A DNA stretch of 64,000 nt. It comes from JAMQPK01 sp963782595 (GTDB lineage Bacteria; Acidobacteriota; Vicinamibacteria; Vicinamibacterales; JAMQPK01). Of the stretch, positions 39,422 to 48,321 are shown one piece after another (position 1 is the stretch's first letter; each line of letters begins with the position of its first letter). Under the pieces are notes generated by a model. That model saw only the letters and a list, made by a program, of their open reading frames with translations. It was not told the origin of the DNA and ran no database searches. The stretch spans positions 1,302,001-1,366,000 of the forward strand of contig CAWAKJ010000002.1 of assembly GCA_963782595.1 (NCBI GenBank), read 5' to 3'. A program made the translations under genes and the position numbers.

Positions 39422-41443
39422 ATGCCTTCACATTTCGACAAATTCACCCTCGTCTCCGACTTCGAGCTGAAAGGGGACCAGGCCCGGGCCATTCCGGAAC
39501 TGGTCGAGGGGCTCGGGCGCGGCGACGCGCACCAGGTGCTGCTGGGCGTCACTGGCTCAGGGAAGACCTTCACGATGGCCAAGGTCATCGCCGAAGTGAA
39601 CCGGCCCGTTCTTGTGATGGTCCACAACAAGACCCTCGCGGCGCAGCTGTATCAGGAGTTTCGCCGATTCTTTCCGGACAATGCGGTGGAGTACTTCGTC
39701 AGCTACTACGACTACTACCAGCCCGAAGCGTACATGCCCTCGACCGATTCGTACATCGAGAAGGAAGCCATCATCAACGACGAGATCGATCGGATGCGCC
39801 TGTCGGCGACCCGGTCGCTCTTCGAGCGGCGTGATGTCATCATCGTGTCGAGCGTCTCGTGCATCTACGGCCTGGGATCTCCCGAGGCGTATTACGGCAT
39901 GCTGCTGCCTCTGGCGGTGGGGCAGCGGATTCCGCGCGATCAGATTCTGCGCAAGCTCGTGGACATTCAGTACGAGCGCAACGACATCGAGTTCGGCCGC
40001 GGAACCTTTCGTGTACGTGGGGATGTCATCGAGGTCTATCCGTCGTACGAAGAACAGGCGCTGCGCATCGAGCTGTTCGGCGACGATGTGGACGCGCTGA
40101 CGACGTTCGATCCGCTCACGGGGAAGAGCGGCAGACGTCACGACAAGATTGCCATCTACCCGAAGTCGCACTTCGTGGCTCCGCGCGAGCAGACGAGGAC
40201 GGCGGTGCAATCGATCAAGGCGGAGCTCATCGAGCGGCGGACGGAGCTCGAGAAGATGGGCAAAGTGCTCGAAGCTCAACGGCTGCACCAGCGCACGATG
40301 TTCGACCTCGAGATGATGAAAGAGATCGGCTACTGCCATGGCATCGAGAACTACTCGCGCCATCTCACGGGCCGCGCACCGGGAGATCCTCCCCCGACGC
40401 TGCTCGACTACCTGCCGGACGACGCGTTGCTCGTCATCGACGAAAGCCACCAGACGATCCCGCAGATCCGAGGGATGTATCACGGCGATCGATCGCGCAA
40501 GGAAACGCTCGTAGAGTTCGGATTCCGGCTGCCGTCGGCGCTCGACAACCGGCCGCTCACGTTCGAGGAATGGCAGGCGCGTGCCCGGCAGCTGATCTTC
40601 GTGTCTGCCACACCGGGCCCGTACGAGCTGTCGAAAGCGGGCGGTGTGGTGGTGGAACAAATCATCCGTCCGACAGGGTTGACCGATCCGCCGATCGAGG
40701 TGCGTCCCGTGAAAGGGCAGATCGACGACCTGCTGGGAGAAATCCGCACACGGGCCGCAGAGCACACGCGCACGCTCGTCACGACGCTGACCAAGCGCAT
40801 GGCCGAAGACCTGACGACTTACTACCAGGAGCTCGGCGTGAAGGTTCGATATCTGCACTCCGAGGTGGAGACGCTGGACCGCATCAAGATCTTGCGCGAT
40901 CTCCGTCTGGGCGAGTTCGACGTGCTCGTCGGCATCAATCTCTTGAGAGAAGGACTGGATTTGCCGGAAGTGTCGCTCGTCGCCATCCTGGATGCCGACA
41001 AGGAAGGGTTCCTCCGATCGGCGGGATCGCTCATCCAGACTTCTGGCCGCGCCGCTCGCAACGTGAAGGGGCGGGTCATCATGTATGCTGACACGGTGAC
41101 CGAGTCGATGCGGGTCGCGCTCGAGGAAACCGCGCGACGGCGGGAACTGCAGGACGCCTACAACAAGGAACACGGCATTACCCCGGCCTCGATCATCAAA
41201 GCCATCGACGACGTGTCGCTCAGCGTCTACAACCTGGATTACGCCACGCCCGCCGTGATGGAAGACCGCGAGGCCTACTTGAGCCCGGAAGAGCTCGATG
41301 CGCGTATTGAAGAACTGCAAGGCCAGATGCGTCACGCCGCAGCCAATCTCGATTTCGAGCGGGCGGCGACGCTCCGTGACAAGATCAAGACGTTGAAGAG
41401 TCGCGAGCTGGGGTTCGCCGGCGCGCAATCGACCCGGAGCTGA
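39422..41443 (+). CDS. uvrB: Excinuclease ABC subunit B
   Basis: 673 aa, normal length. Walker A LGVTGSGKTFTMAKV, the damage-probing beta-hairpin region YYDYYQPEAYMPSTDSYIEK, DEXH-like LLVIDESHQTIPQ, helicase motif VGINLLREGLDLPEVSLVAI, RAARN, and the C-terminal UVR domain (QMRHAAANLDFERAATLRDK) that binds UvrC. Central helicase-like protein of nucleotide excision repair. The mlaE-like gene starts 1 nt after its stop. Confidence 0.97.
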   Translation: MPSHFDKFTLVSDFELKGDQARAIPELVEGLGRGDAHQVLLGVTGSGKTFTMAKVIAEVNRPVLVMVHNKTLAAQLYQEFRRFFPDNAVEYFVSYYDYYQPEAYMPSTDSYIEKEAIINDEIDRMRLSATRSLFERRDVIIVSSVSCIYGLGSPEAYYGMLLPLAVGQRIPRDQILRKLVDIQYERNDIEFGRGTFRVRGDVIEVYPSYEEQALRIELFGDDVDALTTFDPLTGKSGRRHDKIAIYPKSHFVAPREQTRTAVQSIKAELIERRTELEKMGKVLEAQRLHQRTMFDLEMMKEIGYCHGIENYSRHLTGRAPGDPPPTLLDYLPDDALLVIDESHQTIPQIRGMYHGDRSRKETLVEFGFRLPSALDNRPLTFEEWQARARQLIFVSATPGPYELSKAGGVVVEQIIRPTGLTDPPIEVRPVKGQIDDLLGEIRTRAAEHTRTLVTTLTKRMAEDLTTYYQELGVKVRYLHSEVETLDRIKILRDLRLGEFDVLVGINLLREGLDLPEVSLVAILDADKEGFLRSAGSLIQTSGRAARNVKGRVIMYADTVTESMRVALEETARRRELQDAYNKEHGITPASIIKAIDDVSLSVYNLDYATPAVMEDREAYLSPEELDARIEELQGQMRHAAANLDFERAATLRDKIKTLKSRELGFAGAQSTRS

Positions 41444-41444
41444 C

Positions 41445-42218
41445 GTGCTGAAGGCGCTGGACAACTGGCTGAAGTCAGCGATCCTGGAGGTTCAGGAATA
41501 CATCAAGCTCAGTTGGGCTTCGGCGCGCGGTTCGTTCAGCCGCCCGTTCTATTTTCACGATTGTATCGAGCAGCTCGAGGCCATCGGCGTCGGCTCGCTG
41601 ACCGTCGTTCTGCTGACCGGGATCTTCACCGGCGCTGTGCTCGCGCTGCAGAGCGGTCTGACGCTCGACCAGTTCGGTGCGCGGCCCGTCGTGGGACGGC
41701 TGGTCAGCGCGTCGATGGTGAAGGAGCTGGGCCCCGTGCTGACGGCGCTGATGCTCGCCGGTCGTGTGGGGTCGGGTATCGCAGCCGAGCTCGGCTCGAT
41801 GGTGGTCACGGATCAAATAAATGCACTGCGAGCCCTGGGAACCGATCCGGTGCGCAAGCTGGTCGTGCCGCGCGTGATTGCCGGCGTGGTGATGGCGCCG
41901 GTGCTGACGATTATCGCCGACTTCATGGGTATTCTCGGCGGCGGCATCATCGCCATCCAGCAACTTCAAGTGCCGTCCAGCGTGTACTGGAAATCGATCA
42001 CGGACGGCCTGTACATGGATGACGTGTGGATGGGTCTGGTCAAGCCCTTCATCCTCGGCTTCGCCATCGTCAGCATTGGATGCCACGTGGGTTTGCGTAC
42101 CAAGGGAGGCACGCAGGGCGTCGGACGGGCGACCACCAACGCCGTGGTCGCCGCGTCGGTGACGGTGCTGGTGCTCGACTTCTTCATCACGCGGTTGATG
42201 ATTACGTTGTTCTATTGA
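41445..42218 (+). CDS. mlaE: MlaE-family ABC transporter permease
   Basis: 257 aa with five to six transmembrane helices. Family signature VSASMVKELGPVLTALMLAGRVGSGIAAELGSM is present. It forms the inner-membrane core of the Mla-type lipid transporter with the following ATPase and MCE protein, moving phospholipids between the membranes; direction is not deducible here. Start GTG 41445 follows uvrB with 1 nt between. Confidence 0.93.
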   Translation: MLKALDNWLKSAILEVQEYIKLSWASARGSFSRPFYFHDCIEQLEAIGVGSLTVVLLTGIFTGAVLALQSGLTLDQFGARPVVGRLVSASMVKELGPVLTALMLAGRVGSGIAAELGSMVVTDQINALRALGTDPVRKLVVPRVIAGVVMAPVLTIIADFMGILGGGIIAIQQLQVPSSVYWKSITDGLYMDDVWMGLVKPFILGFAIVSIGCHVGLRTKGGTQGVGRATTNAVVAASVTVLVLDFFITRLMITLFY

Positions 42219-42248
42219 CCGTCTACCGTTAACCGTTGAGCGTTTACC

Positions 42249-43091
42249 GTGAGCACAGAGACACGCTACGCCCTTATCGACAAACCCGCTGGTGCCGACG
42301 AGCCGATCATCGTCTTCGAGCGGGTGTCGCTCGCATTCGACGACACGGTCGTGCTGCGTGACGTCAGCTTCACGCTCGGGAGAGGGCACACCAAAATCAT
42401 CCTCGGCGCGAGCGGCGCCGGGAAGTCGATTTCGTTGAAGCTCATTCTCGGCCTGTTGAAGCCCGATGGCGGCAATGTGTACGTGAACGGACAGCTCGTG
42501 AATGATTTCACCGAAGATCAGATGATGAAAGTGCGCGCCGACATCGGCATGGTGTTTCAGGAAGGCGCTTTGTTCGATTCGCTCTCGGTGGCGGAGAACG
42601 TCGGCTATAAGCTGTACGAGGAGACCGACCAGCCGCTCGAGTCGGTCAGGAAACGGGTCGAAGAAGTGCTCGGGTTCGTCCGGCTCGAACAGTTCATCGA
42701 TCGCCGGCCGTCAGAGCTGTCGGGGGGGCAGCGCCGGCGTGTGGCAATTGCCCGCGCGATGGCGGTGAGACCGGGAATTCTGCTGTATGACGAGCCGACG
42801 ACCGGCCTCGACCCCATCACCGCGACCACGATTGACGAGGAAATCGTCAAGCTGCGCGATTTCGAGGAGGTCACGTCGATTCTCGTGACGCATCAGCTGC
42901 GCGACGCTTTTTTCGTGGCGACGCAAGAAGCCGTGCGCCGGGGCAACGCGGTCGACTTCGTCGACGCCGGGCCCGAAAAGATGCAGGAAGCCGAGTTCAT
43001 GATGCTGAAAGACGGCCTCATCATCTTCGAGGGGACCGCCGACGAGCTGCGCGCGTCGAAGGATCCGTACATTCAGGCGTTTCTGTCGTAG
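42249..43091 (+). CDS. mlaF: MlaF-type ABC transporter ATPase
   Basis: 280 aa. Walker A LGASGAGKSISLKL, Q-loop VFQEGALFDS, signature LSGGQRRRVAIARAM, Walker B ILLYDEPTTGLDP, H-loop VTHQL. Pairs with the upstream permease. Start GTG. The 30-nt gap to mlaE holds a small ACCGT-type repeat (accgtctaccgttaaccgtt) and no gene. Confidence 0.94.
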   Translation: MSTETRYALIDKPAGADEPIIVFERVSLAFDDTVVLRDVSFTLGRGHTKIILGASGAGKSISLKLILGLLKPDGGNVYVNGQLVNDFTEDQMMKVRADIGMVFQEGALFDSLSVAENVGYKLYEETDQPLESVRKRVEEVLGFVRLEQFIDRRPSELSGGQRRRVAIARAMAVRPGILLYDEPTTGLDPITATTIDEEIVKLRDFEEVTSILVTHQLRDAFFVATQEAVRRGNAVDFVDAGPEKMQEAEFMMLKDGLIIFEGTADELRASKDPYIQAFLS

Positions 43092-43103
43092 ACGGTATGT
43101 CGT

Positions 43104-43121
43104 GTCCGGCTTCAGCCGGAC
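43104..43121. repeat. REP-like palindrome upstream of mlaD
   Basis: GTCCGGCT-tc-AGCCGGAC, the same core as at 734-760. An ATG at 43097 would translate through it, but the real mlaD start is the ATG after it. Confidence 0.6.
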
Positions 43122-43138
43122 CGCAAAGGAACAGGTCC

Positions 43139-44179
43139 ATGCCTCGCACGCGGTCGTTGAAGTGGTCGGAACTGAAAATCGGGGTGATGGCCGTCGTCGC
43201 GTTGCTGATCGCGGCGGCGCTCATTCTGGCGCTCGGCGGCGAGGGCGGGTTCTTCTGGCAGCGCTACAGCCTGAAAGTGAAGTTTCCCAACGCTGCCGGC
43301 GTGCAGCGAGGCTCGCCGGTCCGCGTGGCGGGCGTCACGGTTGGCGCCGTGCGGGACATCGCGTTTGTCGGCTCCGAGGTCGAGATGACGCTCGAGTTGC
43401 GCAAGGACATGCAGGAGCGCGTCCGGACGACCTCGCGCGCGACGATTGGATCGGTGTCGCTGCTCGGCGAGGGCGCGGTGGACATCAATGCCACCACGAC
43501 CGGCGAGCCGATCCCCGAATGGGGGTACGTGCCCTCAGATGCGCCTCCGGCGCAGCTCTCCGACGTGACCGCACAGGCGAACAGAGGCATTGCAGAGCTG
43601 ACGGGTCTGATTGCCGACGTCCGAAGGGGTAAAGGCTCCGTGGGCAAGCTGATGACCGACGAGCAGCTGTACGTCGAACTGCGGCAGTTCACCGCGGCGG
43701 CACGCAGCGTGACGGAAGGGCTGGCGGAAGGCAAGGGAACGCTGGGACAATTGATCAACAATCCCGAGAGCGCGCGACAGCTCGAGGCGTCGCTCAGGAA
43801 CCTGAACGCGATCACGAACAAGATCAATGCAGGCCAGGGCAGTATCGGGCAGTTGATGAACGATCCGGCGCTGGCGAAGAACCTGACGGAAGCGACCGCC
43901 AACTTCAGCAGCCTCTCGAGCAAGCTCAACCAGGGGCAGGGCACAATGGGGCAGCTCATCGCCAATGACTCGCTCTACAAGCGCCTGGACGCCATGACGA
44001 CCAACATCGAGCAGTTGACGGCGAGGCTGAATCAGGGGCAGGGCACCATGGGCCAGTTGATAAACGACAAGCAGCTGTATGACAACTTGAACCGGACGAT
44101 CACGGAGATGCAACAGTTGCTGGCCGACATTCGTAAGGATCCGAAGAGGTTCCTGAACCTCAGGATGAGCATCTTCTGA
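43139..44179 (+). CDS. mlaD: MlaD/MCE-domain lipid transport protein with repeated GQGTMGQL modules
   Basis: 346 aa. N-terminal anchor helix (about 14-36), MCE domain (about 45-130, PNAAGVQRGSPVRVAGVTVG), then a helical tail with five repeats of GxGTxGQLIxD type: GKGSVGKLMTDEQ, GKGTLGQLINNPE, GQGSIGQLMNDPA, GQGTMGQLIANDS, GQGTMGQLINDKQ. The repeated tail probably extends the hexameric MCE ring into a longer conduit (inference). Start ATG 43139 follows a REP palindrome. Confidence 0.92.
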   Translation: MPRTRSLKWSELKIGVMAVVALLIAAALILALGGEGGFFWQRYSLKVKFPNAAGVQRGSPVRVAGVTVGAVRDIAFVGSEVEMTLELRKDMQERVRTTSRATIGSVSLLGEGAVDINATTTGEPIPEWGYVPSDAPPAQLSDVTAQANRGIAELTGLIADVRRGKGSVGKLMTDEQLYVELRQFTAAARSVTEGLAEGKGTLGQLINNPESARQLEASLRNLNAITNKINAGQGSIGQLMNDPALAKNLTEATANFSSLSSKLNQGQGTMGQLIANDSLYKRLDAMTTNIEQLTARLNQGQGTMGQLINDKQLYDNLNRTITEMQQLLADIRKDPKRFLNLRMSIF

Positions 44180-44228
44180 TCTGGTGAAGTGGCGAATTAA
44201 AGCCGAAAATACGAAGCGAGGAGAGCGC

Positions 44229-44657
44229 GTGACGTTTTGGGCGGAAGTCTTTCTGGGGGTTATTGCGCTGGCGACGTTCACGATGGCGGCCATTCAGGTT
44301 GCCCTCATCGTGTATGGCTGGACCGTGGCGCGGCGGCTCGATCGGATGCTCTCCCAGGTCGAGCACGAGATGAGGCCGCTGGCCGACAGCATCAACGCCA
44401 TCGCCCGCGATACCGCCCGCATGAGCTCGCTCGCCGCCGGCCAGGTCGAGCGCATTGACCGCCTGGTCAACGACATCACCGAGCGCATCGAACACACCGC
44501 CACGACCGTCCAGGATGTCATCCTCACGCCTCTCCGGGACGGCGCCGCGCTGATGGCCGGCGTCAAGGCCGCCATCGAAGTCGTTCGCGAGCTCACGGGG
44601 CGCTCCGGGGCCAAGCGGGGCCGCACAGACGAAGAAGATGCCCTCTTTATCGGGTAG
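44229..44657 (+). CDS. Membrane-anchored coiled-coil protein of unknown function
   Basis: 142 aa. One transmembrane helix (about 4-28, FWAEVFLGVIALATFTMAA) and a long amphipathic helix rich in Arg/Glu with ISxIARDTARMSSLAAGQVE-like heptads, resembling DUF948-type proteins. GTG 44229 is preferred because GAGGAG lies 5-8 nt upstream; GTG 44184 is the alternative. Last gene of the mla run, so an accessory role in that system is possible. Confidence 0.65.
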   Translation: MTFWAEVFLGVIALATFTMAAIQVALIVYGWTVARRLDRMLSQVEHEMRPLADSINAIARDTARMSSLAAGQVERIDRLVNDITERIEHTATTVQDVILTPLRDGAALMAGVKAAIEVVRELTGRSGAKRGRTDEEDALFIG

Positions 44658-44673
44658 TCCGGCGCTTACCTGA

Positions 44674-44702
44674 TTGACGCCACGCCACAAGGGTGGTAGA
44701 AA
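44674..44702 (+). promoter_or_regulatory. Sigma70-type promoter for the secreted-protein gene
   Basis: TTGACG at 44674-44679, a 17-bp spacer, and TAGAAA at 44697-44702. The gene starts 57 nt after the -10 box, so this transcript has a normal leader. Confidence 0.55.
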
Positions 44703-44758
44703 TCGGCGATTCATCCGTACCCAAAAATCCACGTCTGGCCCTGGAAAGAGGGGTTCCC

Positions 44759-45307
44759 ATGCTGAACCGTGCGTCTTTTCTTTCAGCCCTTGCTGTCGGT
44801 CTGATGCTCGTGTGTCTGCCGGCCCTCGCCGCGGCCCAGACGTCCAAATCCGCGGCGATTGCCAAAGAGCTGGTCCAGGTGATGGACGCCAAGAAGCTCG
44901 ACTCGATCGCCGCGAAGATTGCCACTCCCGAAGGCACCTTTGCCGCCGCGTTATATTTTCCCAATGTGCAGCTGCTGGTCATCTCGGGCCATTACTCCGC
45001 ACCGCAACTGATGGAGCCGCGTCTTGCGGGGAAGCAATACCGTGACACGTACATGGAGCTGAGCGGCACGGTGGCGGCCGACACGAAGGTCTTCGTCCAG
45101 GACATGGGCGAGCCGGGCTTGTCCGCGCGCAAGCAGGACAACATGTACGACACGTGGACCCGGGCCGGGAAGGTCGTGATGTTCGACGGCGAGCCCGACA
45201 AGCAGACGCCGAAGATGTCGGATGGCGACTACCAGAAGGCCTTCACGGCCGCCGACGAGGAATACGCCAGGATTCTGAGCGCCCTGCTGTCAGAAGCGAA
45301 GAAATAG
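44759..45307 (+). CDS. Secreted protein of unknown function
   Basis: 182 aa. Clear signal peptide (ASFLSALAVGLMLVCLPALA, then cleavage near AAAQ). The mature part has SKSAAIAKELVQVMDAKKLD and no cysteines or known catalytic motif. I do not recognise the family; similar proteins occur in Acidobacteriota as hypothetical secreted proteins. It has its own promoter. Confidence 0.75.
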   Translation: MLNRASFLSALAVGLMLVCLPALAAAQTSKSAAIAKELVQVMDAKKLDSIAAKIATPEGTFAAALYFPNVQLLVISGHYSAPQLMEPRLAGKQYRDTYMELSGTVAADTKVFVQDMGEPGLSARKQDNMYDTWTRAGKVVMFDGEPDKQTPKMSDGDYQKAFTAADEEYARILSALLSEAKK

Positions 45308-45330
45308 GCCGCGACGGCTGGGACGATCTG

Positions 45331-45413
45331 TCAGGGCAGATGGCAGATGGCAGATGGCGCCCCGACGGAGGAGCGCTGTGTTGCAGTCGTACGGAGGCTG
45401 GCTTGCCAGAAAC
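45331..45413. repeat. Long repeat, copy 1
   Basis: gcagatggc units, then a roughly 60-bp segment containing gaggagcgct, gttgcagtcg and gctggcttgcc that recurs at 48213-48285 with about 85% identity by eye, in the same orientation. Confidence 0.75.
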
Positions 45414-45508
45414 CCGGCCGCCGCGCGAACGCAGCGACCGGGCTTGTGCGTGCGACCCCTAAACCGGACCGCAGACATCATGAACGCGCAAGTCAGCAGT
45501 GCCAGGAA

Positions 45509-46117
45509 TCACGGACCGCGTCGCACAGCGCGCACGTGATTGCCTTGGGCTTGACTCTTCCAGTCGTCTCCCACAGTGCCATTGAAGAAGTCCATGTCCC
45601 ACGCGTTATTTTCGGGAGGGGGGTCGGAGTTGGGATTGGCGCTGGTAGTAGACGACCAGTAGTCCCTCTGCGTGGGCCCGAAGATCGGATGGATGCAGGG
45701 AGGGACGAGGCAATTTGGCGTCAAAATCGTTTCTAATTCCGCTACGGTCGGTATCCGCCAATCAGGATAAGGACTCACACACGTCCCATTTGTAGAGATC
45801 GTGCAGTTCATCTTGGCGAGAAAATCCGTAAACACCGGCCCGTCTGGCGCCGAGCCGCTGTCAGACCATACGTATCGATTGTTCACATCACTGGGGTCGG
45901 GACAAGTCCCGAGATCAGAACAAACTATGCCGATGCCGACGGTACCCGTCTTCTTCTCCCAGATCAGCCCCGTCCTGTTGTCCGTAATCGTTCCGTCCTG
46001 GTTGTCCACGAAGCGGCGGTTCGGGGGCAGTCTTTGCGCTTCCACCAGGAAGGTTGTCACGCTCATCAGGATGAGACACACCGCTAAGACGACGACCCGT
46101 GAGATAGGCTTTTTCAC
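45509..46117 (-). CDS. Secreted DUF1566 domain protein
   Basis: 202 aa. Signal peptide (KKPISRVVVLAVCLILMS), then DNQDGTITDNRTGLIWEK, YPDWRIPTVAELETIL, YWSSTT and HVRAVRRG, the hallmarks of DUF1566 (Lcl-like C-type lectin fold, often adhesins). GTG at 46117 is chosen because GGAGG lies 6 nt upstream, one of the few clear Shine-Dalgarno sites in the window; the ATG at 46132 overlaps that site. Confidence 0.85.
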   Translation of the reverse strand: MKKPISRVVVLAVCLILMSVTTFLVEAQRLPPNRRFVDNQDGTITDNRTGLIWEKKTGTVGIGIVCSDLGTCPDPSDVNNRYVWSDSGSAPDGPVFTDFLAKMNCTISTNGTCVSPYPDWRIPTVAELETILTPNCLVPPCIHPIFGPTQRDYWSSTTSANPNSDPPPENNAWDMDFFNGTVGDDWKSQAQGNHVRAVRRGP

Positions 46118-46325
46118 GTCAACCTCCTTCATTCTTTTCGTTCGAAACGTGACCCGTTGAAAAAGCGGCATCGCCGCAAGTGAACGACACGGATCGCCAC
46201 GCCGCCGCTAAACGCGCCGTAATCCTTTAGGGTTGAGATGTGTCCGGAGGGTCGCTGGCAGCTAACGGGCAGACAGCGCGAAGGAATCTAGCACAAAACG
46301 GCTAGCACGTGTGGGTGGTTACCAT

Positions 46326-46736
46326 TCATGTGCGTGCCCAAACGCGTCTCTGCTGTCCCAAGATCCACGTGAACGTAATCGCAGCAACAATCAGGACGTT
46401 GATCTTCCACATTGGTCCGAAGATCATGCCGTACGTCAATGCCACGGACAGCACGGCCAGGATTAAAGCGCCGATGACTCGACCGACGCGGCTCTGTCTG
46501 GTGGCGATCCACAGAGTGACGACGGCGAGCACAGTAGCCTGTGAAGCGACGCCGATCGCACCGGCGACAGTTATCCAAATGCTCGTCGGCTCCAAGCCGA
46601 GACCCCCGATGAGCGTAAGCGTATGCACCAGTACGGCAGCCGCACCGAGAACGCGGACACTGCGGCTCTCTTTGGTGGCTATCCACACAAGGAGTAGCAG
46701 TAGCATCGTCGTTAGGCCGAGCAGCAGCCACATCAT
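46326..46736 (-). CDS. Small integral membrane protein of unknown function
   Basis: 136 aa with four predicted transmembrane helices (about 2-18, 30-48, 55-80, 85-120). No conserved motif that I recognise. Coding is supported only by the strong hydrophobic pattern and its full-length open frame. The base composition is lower in GC than its neighbours, which may indicate recent acquisition. Confidence 0.5.
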   Translation of the reverse strand: MMWLLLGLTTMLLLLLVWIATKESRSVRVLGAAAVLVHTLTLIGGLGLEPTSIWITVAGAIGVASQATVLAVVTLWIATRQSRVGRVIGALILAVLSVALTYGMIFGPMWKINVLIVAAITFTWILGQQRRVWART

Positions 46737-46806
46737 GGCGTGAATGGTATTTGGCCCTGCCCGGGCGGTGCAAATAGCATCCTTGTTTACTTGTTAGCCA
46801 GGCACG

Positions 46807-47409
46807 ATGAGTCTTTGCGACAGGAGTGGACGGATGGGATCGTCAGGAGCACGGAAGGCCGCGGCCACTCGGAAGCACAGAGCGGCAAGCAGGAAAGCGG
46901 CCACTACGCGCAAGCGCCGGGCGGCGGGCCGAAAGGCGTTGAGGACGCGCAGACGTCGCAATGTCGGGAGGATAGCGGCTGCGGCCCACAGCACACCGTC
47001 CGTCGTTCCGATGATCTCTTACGAGGACGGGATCGCGGCCTTGGAATGGCTTCGGAGTGCGTTTGGGTTTCGGGAGACGGCACGTCTCACAGCGCCGGAC
47101 GGGAGACTATCACACGGGGAGATGGAGGCTGGTGACGGATTGATCATGCTTGCGTCTCCTACACCCGAGTACCGTAGTCCGAAGCGCCATCGGGACACGT
47201 GCGAGCAGGCGCGCAAGTGGTCGGCGGTGCCATGGATTATCGACGGGGTGCTCGTCTACGTAAACGACCTAGATCGACACCATGCGCGAGCGAAGGCAGC
47301 AGGTGCGACGATCCTCTCGGACATCGAAGAGGGGCCGCCTGGCCGACGATACCGGGCAGAGGATTTCGAAGGCCATCGCTGGTTCTTTTTCGAGAAGGAC
47401 GAAGGATGA
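46807..47409 (+). CDS. VOC/glyoxalase-like protein with histone H1-like basic tail
   Basis: 200 aa. Residues about 15-58 are Lys/Arg/Ala repeats (RKAAATRKHRAASRKAATTR and on), like H1-type bacterial tails. Residues about 65-200 form a VOC fold: VVPMISYEDGIAALEWLRSA, GEMEAGDGLIML, WIIDGVLVYVNDLD, YRAEDFEGHRWFF. The combination suggests nucleic-acid association of a VOC enzyme or binding protein (inference). Its stop overlaps the next VOC gene (ATGA). Confidence 0.8.
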   Translation: MSLCDRSGRMGSSGARKAAATRKHRAASRKAATTRKRRAAGRKALRTRRRRNVGRIAAAAHSTPSVVPMISYEDGIAALEWLRSAFGFRETARLTAPDGRLSHGEMEAGDGLIMLASPTPEYRSPKRHRDTCEQARKWSAVPWIIDGVLVYVNDLDRHHARAKAAGATILSDIEEGPPGRRYRAEDFEGHRWFFFEKDEG

Positions 47410-48158
47410 TACCCGGATCCTTCTGCACCTCTGTTCTGAGAACGACAGACCCCGATCGTGCGGTTGCGTTCTACAGTTCGCTCGTCGGATGGACTGCCCA
47501 CGCGGCCGCTCCTAACCACACCTTTCTCAAACACGACGGCAAGACGGTCGCCAGCATCCATCGCATCGATACCGGCAGGGATGAGTGGGTGCCGCACGTC
47601 CTGGTCGAGCACATCGAGATGGCGGTCGCCGCCGCAACGGAACTTGGCGCCACGCTCGTCGACCAGCAAGACGTCGAGGGCGTGGCCCGTATCGCGACGA
47701 TGCGCGACCTCGAAGGCGCCGCGTTCGGCCTGTGGCAGGCGGCGCCGCATGCCGGCGCCGAGCTGACCGACGTACTCGGCAGCATCTGGTGGGTTGAGCT
47801 CATGGCGCTCGACCCCGCGGCGGGGCGCGACTTCTACGGCCGGCTGTTCGGTTGGACGGTGCGTGAGACGTCGTTCGAACCGATTGGGCTCTATCGCGTG
47901 TTCGAACGGTCGCCGACGCAGGAAGGCGGCCTCAATCAGATCGACCCGGAATGGAATATGGGGCCGGTATGGCTCACCTTCATCTCGGTCGAGGATTGCG
48001 ACGGCACGATGGCGCACGCGTGTGGGTTTGGCGGTGAGGGCGGCTTCGTCCACACAGTGCCGAAACACGGACGCATCGGCATGATCTTCGATCCCGGCGG
48101 CGCCGGTTTGTGGCTCCGCGGACCGGTCCCCGAGATCTCCTCGGGCACGGCATCCTGA
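47406..48158 (+). CDS. Tandem VOC-domain protein
   Basis: 250 aa with two VOC halves: SFCTSVLRTTDPDRAVAFYS with ATMRDLEGAAFGLWQ, and IWWVELMALDPAAGRDFYGR with GMIFDPGGAGLWL. It resembles the CFP30B/glyoxalase-like two-domain family. Substrate unknown. The ATG overlaps the previous stop, so the two VOC proteins are coproduced. Confidence 0.85.
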   Translation: MIPGSFCTSVLRTTDPDRAVAFYSSLVGWTAHAAAPNHTFLKHDGKTVASIHRIDTGRDEWVPHVLVEHIEMAVAAATELGATLVDQQDVEGVARIATMRDLEGAAFGLWQAAPHAGAELTDVLGSIWWVELMALDPAAGRDFYGRLFGWTVRETSFEPIGLYRVFERSPTQEGGLNQIDPEWNMGPVWLTFISVEDCDGTMAHACGFGGEGGFVHTVPKHGRIGMIFDPGGAGLWLRGPVPEISSGTAS

Positions 48159-48212
48159 TGGCGCCCGAAGCCGAAGCACTTCATCGCTGGCAGAGACAGG
48201 ACATTTCTCGCT

Positions 48213-48285
48213 ATATGGCAGATTGCAGATGGCGACCCGACAGAGGAGCGCTGGTGTTGCAGTCGAACGAAAGCTGGCTTGCCGA
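48213..48285. repeat. Long repeat, copy 2
   Basis: Second copy of the repeat at 45331-45413. The two copies bracket a 2.9-kb block holding DUF1566, the membrane protein and the two VOC genes. It ends about 35 bp before the tRNA fragment. Confidence 0.75.
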
Positions 48286-48321
48286 GACGAAGCTCGCTGA
48301 GGGATACACGCGAGCGAAGTC

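Noticed and set aside
39557..41464. 635-aa open frame antisense to uvrB
   Set aside because: His/Arg/Asp-rich shadow of a strongly conserved gene on the other strand.
43097..43138. Upstream ATG for mlaD
   Set aside because: It would translate through a REP palindrome; the MCE protein N-terminus starts properly at 43139.
45347..45736. 129-aa open frame in the gap before DUF1566
   Set aside because: Begins in the repeat array and runs antisense into the DUF1566 gene; no domain or start signal.
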